Source of the DNA: Branchiostoma floridae
Lineage: Eukaryota > Chordata > Leptocardii > Amphioxiformes > Branchiostomatidae
Length of the DNA: 64,000 nt
Reading direction: 5' to 3'
NCBI RefSeq assembly: GCF_000003815.2
Contig: NC_049983.1
Location: 10,117,868-10,181,867, forward strand
Shown here: positions 46,641 through 60,300 of the stretch, in pieces
Position numbering within the stretch: the first letter of the stretch is position 1
Layout: every line of letters starts with the position of its first letter
Translations under genes and position numbers: made by a program
Notes under the pieces: generated by a model
The model's input: only the letters and a program-made list of their open reading frames with translations
Database searches by the model: none
What the model was told of the DNA's origin: nothing

Positions 46641-47275
46641 AGCCAAAAGTGTCCTTTTTTGGTCAAAAATTGGCCAAAAATCGCAAAAATAAGCATTTTG
46701 TTGCATTGTACACCAAAAGTGTTATTGAATTTATATGAAGGGATTATCAAGGCACATCTGTGTCAAATTTCAGCTCATTCGGTTGCAATACCAAGGTACA
46801 GGAGCCAAAAGTGTCCTTTTTTGGTCAAAAATTGGTCAAAAAATCGCAAAAATAAGCATTTTGTTGTACTGTACACCAAAAGTTTTCTTAAATTTATATG
46901 GGGGCATTATCAAGGCACATCTCTGTCAAATTTCAGCTCATTTGGTTGTAATACCAGGGTACAGGGGCCAAAAGTGTCCTTTTTTGGTAAAAAATTGGTA
47001 AAAAAATCGCAAAAATAAGCATTTTGTTGTACTGTACACCAAAACTGATATTGAATCTATATGGGGGACTTATCAAGGCACATCTGTGCCAAATTTCAGC
47101 TCATTCGGTTATAATACCAGGGTACAGGGGGCCCAAATATACAGTTTTGGTCTTAAGATGACCAAAAAACCTTAATAAAATCATTTAAGAGACAGATATG
47201 GAAAAAATGAAAAAAAAAGCCCGAGGGTATTGGCCCACTCTACCCTTGTGCCAAATTTCAAGTCATTCGGTTGAG
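46628..47275. repeat. 162-163-bp tandem array, about four copies
   Basis: ACCAGGGTACAGG(G/A) marks unit starts at 46628, 46790, 46953 and 47116. Each unit contains AAAAGTGTCCTTTTTTGGT, TCGCAAAAATAAGCATTTTG, TACACCAAAA and CAAATTTCAGCTCATT; the fourth is diverged. The first three stay open in one frame because 162 is a multiple of three, but the translation is not protein-like. Confidence 0.88.
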
Positions 47276-48387
47276 GAACAACGGAGATACCGTGTTCTGA
47301 AGATTTGACAGGAGAAAGAAACATTACGAATACAATATATTTCACCATACCTATGGTATGGCTGAAATATAAAAAATTATCATTTGGGTTTCCAATACTC
47401 TACAGCCAGAAAAATGTCCTGGAAAAAACAATGCAAGTGGTACAATACAGACCAAGAAGAACAGCATCCGGGTCATGTTTGCATCTGCCAGACAGTTTTT
47501 CTCAACGTAAATAGAATATTTAAGGGCCATGAGTTTCAAGTAGTTACAGCTGGTAAAATACAATATTTTTAATCCGCATTGTGGAAGTCTGCGTTTTGAA
47601 ATCTGTAACAGTAGCAAGAATAAAACATTTTTTCTATCGTTTTTTTAACTTTTCAAATATGAATGTGTTTTCTCATTGTATTTTGTTGTCATTTGTTTAT
47701 GTTTTTTGTGTGATTTACATGGAATGTCATACGAGGATAGAAAACATCAACGTTCGTTTATATATGGTAGCTTTAGTCTCATTGGAATTCAGACTGACAT
47801 TTTATTGTTATATGATCATTTGGTACAAGCCAAAATAAACTATTCAAAATACATATAAACAAAAAAATATTTATCCAATGTACAATACAATTTTTTCGTG
47901 TTTACTGGATGAACGATATTAGATTTTTTTCAAGGAAGAAAAAAGGAAAAGGAAACACAAAGAATGAAAGACAAGAGTTCAAAGACCTCATACCTTCGTC
48001 ACATGACTTTGCCGACTAATGTATTCTAATGGTTTGTCATTGATTAAGCAAATTAGGTACTCATTTTCATAGATCTTATCAGTCAATCTTCTTTACCCCC
48101 CAAACACTGACAATTTATTGTAGCGATTTCCAAAAAAATTATGTGCAAATAAGAGCACTTTCTAACGTTAACATATTATGCACATGAGTATCTGTTATTG
48201 TTTTAAGAAATAACGGAATAGTAAGTGGTAAGCGGTAAAGAATGGTACGTATTCGTACAAAATCTTATTGGTAGAAATGTGACATACAAAGTCAAATTTT
48301 CTGGGAATCAGTTATGTCCAAAAAGGTTATTAAAGCAGGAAAATCAATGTCGGCAAAATTTTGTTCATCAATTTTGTCAATCTGTAC

Positions 48388-51300
48388 TTACTGAACCTGA
48401 CAGCGTGCGGACGCCGGTTCATAGCTGTTTGTCTCGGGGGAGTCAGGGGTGTCATTTATTGCCTCTCTACGGTCATTCTGGCTGTAGGCAGCCGCCGGAG
48501 ACCTGTCAATACTGGCCGCAGGGGAGGGGCAGATGTAACTGTTTCCCCGACCAGTGGCGGGCCCGCTACGATGGTTTTCATCATAGATGGCGGACTGAGT
48601 ACCCGTCTCGCTACTGGGCAGGGCGGTAGGGTGGTAGCTATGGGCCACAGGGAACTCTGCGGAGTTGCAGACTACCTCGCTAGGGTCATGCTGGTCATAT
48701 GTGCTGGACAGGGTGCGCTCTTGGTCAGTGGCCAGACCAGGGGAGTTGTAGCAAGGTGCCTTACGGGTACGCTTAGCGGCCTCTCTAGGGTCACGTTCGT
48801 CATATGTGTTGGAGAGGGTGCGCTCTTGGTCAGTGGCCAGGGCAGGGGAGTTGTAACAACGTGCCTTGCGGGAACGCTGAGCGGCGCTGGCATTTTGCAG
48901 GTAGGCAGAGGATTTAGTGGCACCCGGGTTGGGGAGGATGGATGGGTGCTGGTAGCACTTACGGCCGGACTTGTCGCGACCATTTCTGCCATAGGCAGCC
49001 AGGACGGCACCTTCCCTGTTTGGTGTCTGACGGGGGCGCTCTGTGCTGTATGGGCGGGACGGCACGGGGTGTGTCTGCGCGCGGGCGCGGCCTGCGTACG
49101 CTGCACTAAGCTTCGCCAATCCGTACGGGACGATTTCTGACTGAGAAGAATCTGCCCTGCGCAGATCAGGGTGGTCCTTGAACCTACCCTCAGCGTAAGG
49201 GCTGATGACTGATTCTGAATCACTCAAGCTGTCGTGATCGGCAAAACCACCCTCAGCGTACGGACTGATCGCTGACTCATCCGAGTTGCCATGATGTCCA
49301 AGAGGCCACCGGGAGCAGCCAGTGATCTGATTGCCATTGCGGGGTGGGCCTGCGGGGTTATCTGGGGCCTTGCGCTTGAGTTCGCGCCAGATGTACATGG
49401 CACATCCCCACACTCCCAACACAGCAAGTGGCAACAACAGACCAATGATTGCCGACACGATGTACCACATTGGATCTTCATAGCCACCATCTCTCGCGCG
49501 TGTGGACAGTGGTTTAGTTTTGATGCCTGTGAGCAGCAATGTGGTGCTGATGATGGTTGAAAATGGTGTGGTGTTCATGAGTGAGAGCTCTGTGTCTTGG
49601 GGTGTTGTTATGTCAGAGTGTGCGCGCTCGCTCGCAATGAAGACCGCGGTGTGGGAGCCAGTTTCCGAAGAAGCAGTACAAGTGGTGTTCTCGAAGGCCA
49701 AGGGCTCGGCGGTCTCTAGCCAAAGGGTGAATCTGGACTTCCCCATGTAGTTGGAACACAAGCTACCATTTCCTGATTCCCCCAATAGGTTAGTTGGCCC
49801 CTTGCATTTCACCCAGCCCTCGGCCTTTAGGTCTGTCACCACTTTAACGGTTAGGTTGCCTGTCGGCAGGCTGTCGTGTGTGGTCGTGTTGGTGTCGTAT
49901 GTTATGTTCACCACGTGGTGTAAGCCGTTAGGGAAGGCAAAGTACACTTTGGGCGATTGCTCCCAATACACGTCGCCAACGGCTTCGTACTGGTACGAGG
50001 CGCTGCGTTCAACATGCACGATTTCCACCAGCGGCGCTGGGCAGGGCAGTGATCTGGGATTGACTGGTGCGGGAGGATTGGGCTTTAGTGCCGAGTCGGG
50101 ACAGCTTGTTGCCAGGAGATCATGCATTGCGGAGATGAATCGCTGTTTGAACTTCAGGGTGTTCCCCTGGTGTTCGTACACCCATTCATTCGCACAGGTA
50201 CAGCGCGGAGGATTATCCAGGGTGATACCCCTCAATGACAACGCCCTCCCTTCCAACGCGATGGTGGCAATCGCATTTCCACGCAAAAAGATATTGAATG
50301 GAAATGTCGATCTGAACCATCTGCCAGACAGGAAGGTCAGCCTGTTTCTCGCCAGGTCTAGTTTGGACAATTTCGTGTTTGTGCTGAACGCGCCCGCAGC
50401 GATGTGCGAGATTCTGTTACCCTCTAGCTTCAGGGATCCCAGATGCTCAAGACCGTGGAACATCCCCGCGCCGATCGCTGTCAGCTTGTTCCCAACAGCG
50501 CGGACATATTCTACGGACTTGATCGCCTGCAGGGTCCCGGGTGGCACGTTAGAGATAAGATTGGCACTTACGTCAATCCACTCCAGCTGCACTCCCAGGA
50601 ACGTGTCAGGTGACAGAGTCAGGATTTGGTTGTCCACAAAGATGAGTTGGTACAGGCTGGACAGCCCATCTAGGCAGCCATCCTATATGGTTTAGAAAGT
50701 AAGAAATCACGAAAATTAAAACATGTGTTAAACTCCACGTCAAGGAGAAAATCATTGTCACTTTGGAGCTAGACCCATCAGATATCTGAGTAACAATCGT
50801 ATAAGTCTTCACTTACTTTAAAACAAAACAAAACATGTAAGCTAAGTAAGTCCTTCTTTCGGAAAAATTGGTTGATATAATGCTCTCCTATGTTAAGTCC
50901 TGTCAAAGCTGGCCCTGCCAGAGACTCATTACAATATTGAAATGACATTTAAATGAGCCAAGGTGCGACTGGAAAGGCTATAATTGGGTGATAATTGGTC
51001 TGGCTTCCCCCTCCCCTGCCCCTCCTCTATTTTGCATTCCTATACGCGCTAATTGACATCCTGCTGGGCGCCCCCTGGGCTCAGTCAGTTAGGACATTCC
51101 AAGATGGCGGACTGTACAACTACAAGAGATTCCATAACAACAGGAGGCAAGGAGGTTTTTAAGCGTCGTTTGGAAAGAGTTTTCTGCAGTAACACAGCTC
51201 GGAACGCGGTGAGCATGTTTATAATCACTTGTAGGTAGACAAAGACTAAAGATTACGAGGTTTTGTCAACATATTTTAGTTTGAATTGAAAACAATGGGA

Positions 51301-54300
51301 GTATGCTAGTGACGTACAATAACATAAACAAAGGGTTGTTTGATAAACCCGGCTCTCTGGTGTGAAACGATCGAGGCAAGTTCCTAAGGTTTAAGCCTTG
51401 CATTTCTTTGTCTTACAGATATCGAGTCTTAAATACGGTCTTTGCCCTCTTATACTTATAAGGCATGGTATTGTTAAACGCTAATTTAGTGAAAGTGGTG
51501 GGAAATTATTTGCAAATGAGCTGTTTTGCCCCCCTCCCTCCACTAGGCCAATTGTCTTCTGTAAAGTGTTAAATACTGCCTTAGTAAAGTGTAGCTCAAA
51601 TAATGGAACTTGGACAAAGAACAAAGGGCACATCTAAAAACACAAAACTTACTTTCAAAAACGAATTAAAAAAAGAGACTTAGTCTTTTCGGAGTTATCA
51701 GCCTGTCCTACTTTTATTTATTTCCAGCATTTTATCTCACTGTAATCACTTATTGATCTTGCAGTGACCACTGACAATGTAGGACCAGTGCCTTATCTAC
51801 ACTGAAGATGGCTAACAGCTGGCCTTCATGAAAAAGAAGGTAAGTAGACTGTAGTCATGTAGGTTACAGGTTCAATATCCACACAATTGACAATATCTTC
51901 CTTTTTGATGAATTGCAAATACGTACTTTCAAAAAATGATTGTAACTGTTACGTAAGTTAACTTACTGGAAATATTTTAACAGTGAAACAATGTTAATAG
52001 GTGATTGCATTATAATACTGTAAGTGCATTTAAGTTCGCGTGGATTTAATTCCGCGGTAGCAGGAAAAAGGACTTTTCGCGCGTGTTTTAAGTTTGTCGT
52101 AGCGCCATACACTGTCTATAGCCTCTTACTGCAATGGAAAAAACATCAATCCACAGCGAAAGTTTCTGCATTTACAGTATTATTACACTGAAGTGTCAAA
52201 TGAGTATCATTGCTTGGAAACCACAACACATTCCTTTTTTTCTAACTAATGATACATACAAGATCAAGGAAAATTATTCACAGAATTACATTAATTTCAT
52301 TTCCACCAACATCATATGTATCTTGTACCACAACAATTCTGAATGACAACCATCTAAATAATGAAAACTTTCTAAATAGAAAGCGATTGCACATATTGGG
52401 CTCTTCATACCATCTAGAAGAGGACACATGACTAAGAGGCAATTATATTCCTTGGCATCATAATCAGGGTTTTTCAAAACCCATCACAAAAAAAGAAGTA
52501 CTACAAATAAATTGCTGTTGCAAACACTTTCATGAGAACAGTTAATACTACTATACAATGCTTTCAGACATGAAAGCAACCATATTATGACCTGTACAAG
52601 TGTACTCCAAAATGCCGCAAGAGATGCTCTGCATATCGGATTCTCTTTTCCAGTGCCGAAGCCTCCGGATCATTACGGGCATCTGACACAGTTGGCACTC
52701 TACCTATGTCAACAAGAAAGTGTTTTTCCCAAGCGGCATATTTTTTCCTAGCTTCGTCTAGATGCCTACTAAGATGACAAGATACTTGCGCTACACAAGT
52801 GTTGTATTCCTCCTTGACCCAATGGCTCTTTGGTGCCATCTTCATCTTGGCCTTCATCTTGTCTGCCTGCTTCACCACAGGCAGATCCCCCAGCACAACT
52901 GCCAGTGCAGAACCCAACTTGGTCTGCCATTTTGACTCTTCCCTGAAACAAGAATAGTCACAGCTTTATAACCTTTATCTCATCAACCTGTGCTTTAAAC
53001 CATTATACATGATAAACTAATGAAGTATTAAAACCTAAATTCCATTAATCATATCACTGTTACTGTAATCCTTCACCAATCTCATTATTTTATGATTGGA
53101 AAGTATGTTCATTACTCATTAAAACACAAGTTTACTTGTTAACTTATAATAATGAAAAGTTGTGCATATCAGGAATGAGTATGTGATCATGAGTGGGTCA
53201 TTAAAATAGAGTACATGTATTTAAATTTCCCTGGAACATATCTGCTGTTATTGTCTTACTAGTTTCTACTCTTAGCATTGCATGTTTACCTTTGAAAAAA
53301 CATAGGTCCCTTTAATGCGACATTCTATACTTTGGAATGTTAATAGCTAATTTGCAGAAGTATTAACTTTTCATGTCACATAAAGATTTTTTTTTGATAG
53401 ATTACAGATTTAAAAGGACACTCATGTACCTGCTTTTGTTCTCGGCAGGAATACTTGGAGTAGCCGGTGGGGTCATCATGCTGGTACCTGGAAGGCTCAC
53501 ACTTCTTGTCATAGTTGGTGTGGTGAAGCTGCTGTGCTTGGAACTACAGAAGACATATAAAGGTAGAACTATTATAATGGGGCATATAGTATGGGATGAA
53601 AATGGTATTTTACAATTGTCAGAATTTCTAAATCTAGACATTCTTTATTCTTTGATATATTTTACTACTTTATGTATACAAAGGATATGCAGGGGTTGTC
53701 ACATGTCATGTCGTATCTAAATTTACTTTCTAAGTCCATTGAGGTAAATCCCAGTATGTAAAATGATGGCCTTGTGTACAGAGAATTACGTATAACAGAA
53801 TACTTGGTATAACCATCAGCCTAATCCCTTTTATACACAGAAAAGCCAATACTGTTTTTACATCTCTTGTCCCTTTGACGTTACACTTACACTTTGTTTT
53901 CATTGCATATCAGATACTCATTCAAAGTTTGCTCCTTAAAACTTTTCCTATAATAAAACATATACATTACTATAAGTGATGATGTACCAGTAATACACCA
54001 ACCTATGTCTATGATAGTTGCCAGTGGAGCGCTCTGCTTCCTGCACTGGTGTTCTGGGAGGTGTGGAGACAGGGCTGCTTCCTGGTGACAAACAGCTGCC
54101 TACTTGTCCCCTGAAATTGAAATATACCAACTGTCACTGTTTTCATATTCATCCCCATTTACTTTTTATTTGCAAACAAAGATCAGATAGTTCATACTGT
54201 TAATGGTATTTGTGACCATATCTATATTCATTTCAATCTTTTGGTTTTGGTTTTAGTATTTACTCAAGACATATTTTAAGATTTCATGTACATGTAAATG

Positions 54301-57300
54301 TACATGATTGTTAACTGTTATATATGGTAACTTCAATGGTACACAATATACCTTATCTCTCCTCCAGATCTGATGTTGCCAGGAACCTTGCTGGGAAGGA
54401 TGGCCCGAAGTGGAGATCTGGTGTCAGTCTGTTCACTGTCAGCTTGGTCCCTATAATTATCAAAAGAGCATGGTAAGTGATGCTAATCTTGTGACAATGT
54501 CATTAAATTCCCTTATCCTCTGTTAGTAGGCTACTGATGATGATGAGTTGGGTACTGGGTGTGATAGAAGTTAGAAATGCAACAAATAAATTTTTTAAAA
54601 CTCACCAGGTGGGTTCAGTCTCAGCTTCGAACTGCTCAAGCTCTGGTTCGGGATCTAGACGGTCCATCCTGATGACCTCTTCATCCTCTGTATCCTCCAT
54701 TTCATCACTGTCAGGTTGATCCACTGTCTGATCTTCTTCTGCATTGGTCTGCGGGGGTTCTTCTACTGCGTTGGCCGCCATGTAGTGATATTTCTGGTTG
54801 AAGAGATGTCCTGTGTCCAGAAATGGGGTTGTGACTTTCCTTGCCAAGTTCTGGCCTTCGTAGACCCAGATCTTGCTGAGTGGCAAGGGTACCTCATCCT
54901 GAAGACATCCTTTCCATTTCTGCTGAAGGAATTGGAGCTCCTGCTTGCAAGATGAGGATCTGAAGTGATGAGGGGGGTGAGAGGGTGGGTCCTGTGCTGG
55001 TGAATCATGGAAGACGACATCTTCATCTTCTATGTGCCAGTGAATGTTGTATCCATCTTGCATGAAATCAGCCACACGCTCACAGTGTGTCTGAGCATCT
55101 CGTGCATACTTCTTTAACAGGGTGATGGGGATACGGGTTCTCGACTGGGGCAGCAGTTTTCCCATCTCCGATATCTGATTGTCCTGGTGGGTAGCTGCTC
55201 CTGTATCTTGGTTGAAGTGGGACTTCACAAAGACGTTGGTGATGAGTTGACCTTCGTCAGCATAGTTTCCAGAAGACTTCGTGATGCGCTTGATTGTTGC
55301 AAAGTGTCTCTCCTCATTTTCTGCCATCAGGGAGCTGATTGGTGCAATCCTATATAAGATCGGGGTATGGTCTCTTAAAGAATGTATGTACTGTCCCCAG
55401 AGCTTTCTGTTTGTGATGTTTGTCAGCATCCCAGGGAAACATACCTTCATCATGAGATGGTGTTTGAAGACCGTGTTTGACAGGCGGTAGATGGTGGTGG
55501 TGGTTCGATCATCTGCAGCTGCATAGCAGAGCCGTTGAACTTCAGCTAGGCTGTACAGGAGCTCCATTACCTCCTTGCTTGCTTTACCTTGTTGTTCGAG
55601 CTGTTTTGTCAGTATAAGCAGGAGTCTGCGCATGTCGCTGGCTCTGACAGTGTCCTTATCTCCCAGGACTGTCTGCTTTACAGTTTGAATTGTCTCTGCA
55701 ATTTCTCTTGGCACATGTGCTGGCAGTTCTTCTAGGATGTTCTTTATGTGATTGTAGATGTCATGCATGCTTTCGCATGCGGGAACTTCCAGGTGTTGGA
55801 GGTTGAGTTCTGTAAGGTTCTGTGTGGGGTTGGGCTGAAGCAGTGCTGGAGCTCTCTTGACCCCTTGTAGTGTCCTCTTCATTTCCTGCTGCAGCTCTTT
55901 CTTGGATAGCTTATCAACCGACTCATATGGCACTGCTCCTCTGTATGTTAGTTCGTCTTGCATCTCTTCTTTTGTCAGTTGGTCGAAGGCGTTTGGAAGG
56001 GAGGAAGACGCCTTTAGGCGTGTCACTGGCCCATCAAGAATAAATTCTTGTCTGTCTTGCAGAGTTGGCGCAGGGTTCTCAACGGCACAGCACTCATGGT
56101 AGCTGTGGGCTCCTCCAATGTTTACACCACAAGGACAAGGGTAGTGTCCTCCTCTCTGTTGACCTATCTCAAACTGACGAGCAGGATTGTCCCCCTTGAA
56201 AAATCGCAGGATGTCGTTGTACTCCCTTCCATCTTGTGACTTCACAGGGAGAGCAAGAGATGGCAGGTCATCTCTTCGTGTCTCAGAATACAGCAGCTGT
56301 TCTGCGTCAGAGCTGCTGCTTCTGGCAATGATGTAGATTTGTGGCTGTTCAACTTTGGACTGGACAGAGATGTTTAGGTGGTACTTCTGGCGGTATTCTA
56401 TATCTGTAAGGTGTATTGCTGCATCATAGATGGTTGCAACCAGGTACAAGATGTAGCCATGGTTGGCAAGGGTTGCCCCGTCCTCCCAATACATCAGATA
56501 TCTTGTACTCTCTTTACGTTGCAACTCCTGTCTCATGGCTTCTTCTGTATCCTCCTCTTCTGTATACCCCCCTAGCTCCATCAGGCGTTGTTTCAACTGT
56601 TCTTTTGTCATTTGGTTGTAGTTGCTTGCATCCCTCATGAATGGCTGCTGCGACTGCAGAAGTTGCTCCCTGACTTTAAGTAGTGGCTGTTTTCTTCCTT
56701 CTATGGTGATAGTTTTGGTCTCGATTGTTTTGGTGTGTTTGTTTAGAATGAACTTTCGGAATGTCTTCGGAACAACAAACTCACCAATCGGAACTTGTCC
56801 ATCTCTGATCATTATGGACAGCTCCCTACTTATCTGTCTCTCTGTGCGCCTCTTGGGGAGGGTAAGGCCGGTACCCCCACCTATCTTCACTCTTGCTCTG
56901 CGGACACGTGTTGCTGCAGGTTGCTTCCTGAATCTCTCGGTGTTGACGTTTTCCTTTTCTAGCCAGAGCTTCAACATTTGACCAACATTGGAAGGCACTT
57001 CTCCATTATGTTTCCTAATGTGGTACTTCCTTGCCAGCTCTGTCCAGTTTATGTCCGCCTCATCCTCGTAACTTTCCACTTCTTGCTTCAGCTTCTCTTT
57101 GTCAAATGTGGCCCAGGCTTCAAATGTCCCTAACCTCTTCTTGGGTGTCCTCTCACCCCGTTCTTCAAGAATCTTCCTTTTTTTGCTGCGTTTGTCTGCC
57201 TCCTCTTTTGTCTCAAACTCCTCTGCCAACCTTCTTTTCCTTCGGCCGTTGAGGGATTCACTAATCCCATAAGCCACCGCAACATCTCTGTTGTGCTTCA

Positions 57301-60300
57301 TCTGTGCTGCTTCAATCTTAGACTTGACTTCTTGCGCCCACTTTCGCTTTTTAGACCTTTCATCTTGTACTTTGTTTGCATCATTAACGTGTGCTAAACT
57401 GGCACTTAGTGCATTACGTATCCTTGTACACCTTATCTGCTTATTGTAGAGTTCCCAGAAGTCCTTGTGATCCAACTGGCATGCTTTGCATGGGCCTACA
57501 ATGGCATGTTGTGCTTTCTTTGCTGCACTCAGCTTCTTCCAGTTGTCTAGACTGAAATACTCTAAAAACTGTTCCTTCTCATCACGGCAGCTTCCTGACC
57601 AGTTGTTCAGAACCTTTTCAACATGTTTTACACTGTCACCAAAGTCTTTGAAACTCAGTTCATTCTTTTCTCCTCCTTCATAGATATTCTTGAAAGCCTT
57701 GTATCGTTGGTCAAGATCCCTGTGGCCAAACTTCTTGATTTTTTTCTCTTCTTCAGACAAGCCTATAACTTTGCTCTCGCGAACACCAGCACGGCCAAAT
57801 CCACAGGTAATCTTCAGAGCCATGGCATGTTTGGTTTTGTTGAGCTGTTGAGATGTATATGAAAATTCTCTCTGGGGAACCTGTTTGGAAAATTATGACA
57901 AATAAATGCTTGGATAGGTGTTTGATATAGAGGTGTACCTAGTCATATCATAAGGCCATATCAATTTGATTTCTTATTTCTCAGAATTGCCACTCAAATT
58001 TTTTTTCATAAAACATGCCATGAAAGCTGTCAGCTTGAATATTAATAGCATATTCAATTATATACTATGTACGCCTTTCTGACATGGTGGTGTTTTATCA
58101 CACAGGCTACTATCAATGTATGTAAGATATGTAAGAGAGCGAGTCAAAACGACATACAAATGGTGTTATAACAAGCTTATTTTATCATAAGATGGCATAT
58201 GTTACATATCAATAGAAAGTGTGTGTGATTTTGTTTCCTTTAGTATAAAACCCATTATGATTGTAAACTTGATGAAATAAGCACTGTCCTGAAGCCTGCT
58301 TACATGAGTGGGTCACACAAAAAATTTGCCAAAATTTTCACTGCTTGTGTTCAACACTGTATCATTCTGTTGGCATGTAAATGCTCTTTTCAACCTCCTT
58401 GATTCAATAAATCCTTTTTTGACGAATCGCAGTGTGGAGGCGGTCATGTTGTCAATACCAACAGAATGAAGAAAAATTTATACTACCTGAATAGAGTGTT
58501 TGGCTTCAGTAGGTTAATTTTAGCATTTTATTTTAGTGATCCCCCAGATAAGTAGGCCTGGTGCTCCTTCCATAACTAGTTTCATATCACACGGCTCCAT
58601 AAATTTACAATCATAAGAAGTTGAATATCATACGAACGTAAATCACACAAGCTTGGATATTATATCGCAATTGATGCAGAAACAATGTGATATGACAAAT
58701 TTACTATTCCCTACTTTTTGTGCGAAGTCATTGTGATTACATGCATTTTCAAGATAGAACAATATTTGCTTTGTTTGCCTCCCATAAGGATGTTTTTTTT
58801 TAAATCAGAAATCTGAAAATGTTGTACTTTGGTGTTGATGGTGTCATTTATAACAACTTCAGAGGGGAGAGGGGCAAAACTGCCTTACATTATCCATTTG
58901 ATTCAGTGAAAGTATGATTTCTTATATGCACTTTGTCTTTTATCTTACAGAAGCTCAGCTAAAGGAATACAAGAATCTACAATATGAAACCAGCATCCCT
59001 GTTGTATTTGAGACATTTCCAAGAATGCAAGGATGGCAGCCTTTGACTTCAAGAAAATTCATCATTTCAAATGATTTGCTGTCAAATGTGACGCAACATC
59101 TGTATTTTCTTCTCAAAGTATCTAATATTTCAGAAACCCGTTGTCAATCTTTTTTGCCAGATTTATTTTTTTAGTTAGCAACAAAGTAGTGCAACCATAT
59201 TGTTTTTCTGTGTTTCTTCTTTTTTTTCTATTTCTTTTCAGAAGCTACTAATTTCTTCAAACTAAATAATTTCATTGAGCTTAGCTTCAGAAATATCATA
59301 TCATGTCTTGTGTCATATATCTTCATGGAGTTGGACATGGGGTGGAAAATGACTGAGGGTTGGCTTGTTTGGTGGCATTATTCATATCATGATGCACAAG
59401 TGACTTTTGTGTTGTACCTGTTTATAAATAATTGCATGTTGGATATTAGATAAACATCTTTTCTAATATATCTTGTAAGAAATCAACTTACCTTTCTTCA
59501 ACTCAAATCGCAGACAGCTCAACAGTAGAAATCTTTCAGAATGTGAAAATGTGGACCGGATGCTCCAAATTCAAAGCAGTTTTCGCTCTCGATCTGGCTT
59601 CTCCTGTCCTCTAGGTACATCTGACTTCTTTTGTGCAAGTATGTGGTTATGGTTAGGGGTGTCAATAGAGCTAGGTAATTGTCAAACCAAAATAAAAGGG
59701 GGGGAGGGTGATGTTGGTCCAACTTTTTTTGAAGGAGGAGTGTTAGATCAATCTTGTCTGGAAATATCCTCTTGTATCCTATGTTCTTTTAAAACTTGTT
59801 TTCCTTTTTTTACCTTTTTTTCCAAGTTGACTTCCAAAATGTTGCTGTTCTTTCCATTTCTACATTACCCCCTTACACTTTTATGGTCCATTCCAAAAAA
59901 ACAACATGAAGGCCATTGTTACCTTTGATAGGGTATGTGTTGTCTTTTCTTTTGTCAACATTCACAGGTGTGAAAAAGTGTGCAACTAGACACAATGTAT
60001 CTCCTTCACAGTCAGGTAGGACCACAATATTGCTAACACAACTACACAAGGCAAAGTAGTTATCAACCTTATAACAATAGGGAAAGACATGCTTTGATAT
60101 TTTTGAAATCCCTTGTGTCATTGTCTGTACTGTGAAAAACTTCACATGACAAAATTCTAAATTAAAGCATCTTGTTCACAGTCAGGGAGGTTCACAATGT
60201 GCCTATACAAACTGCAAAGTTGCAACCTTGCATAGAGGAGATAGGTTTGCTTTCATGTCTGAAATCACAGAGATTTTCAAAATCAAAGCAAACATGTTTC

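Larger units (their letters stand above)
37208..48387. other. 11-kb repeat-rich region without a recognised gene
   Basis: Short ORFs only, none with recognisable domains. Contents are listed separately: LINE remnant, dispersed repeats, a direct duplication, hAT and other MITEs, tRNA-derived SINEs, a tandem duplication at 45.3-46.6 kb and a 162-bp array. The stretch 43.3-45.2 kb shows nothing identified. Confidence 0.6.
50683..52584. other. 3' part of the LRR-gene intron
   Basis: It holds the possible + strand first exon at 51101-51208 and a MITE at 52014-52182. Otherwise AT-rich, with nothing recognised. Confidence 0.5.

Noticed and set aside
46401-47018. 205-residue ORF with internal 54-residue repeats
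   Set aside because: It comes from the 162-bp tandem DNA repeat. The frame is lost at the 163-bp unit, and the composition is not that of a secreted or structured repeat protein.
48361-50695. 259-, 314- and smaller ORFs on + opposite the LRR exon
   Set aside because: Shadows of the GC-rich LRR coding exon; the minus-strand frame has signal, LRR, cap and transmembrane features.
58914-59174. Possible exon on + after a TTACAG acceptor
   Set aside because: No homology was recognised, no clear donor and no partner exon.
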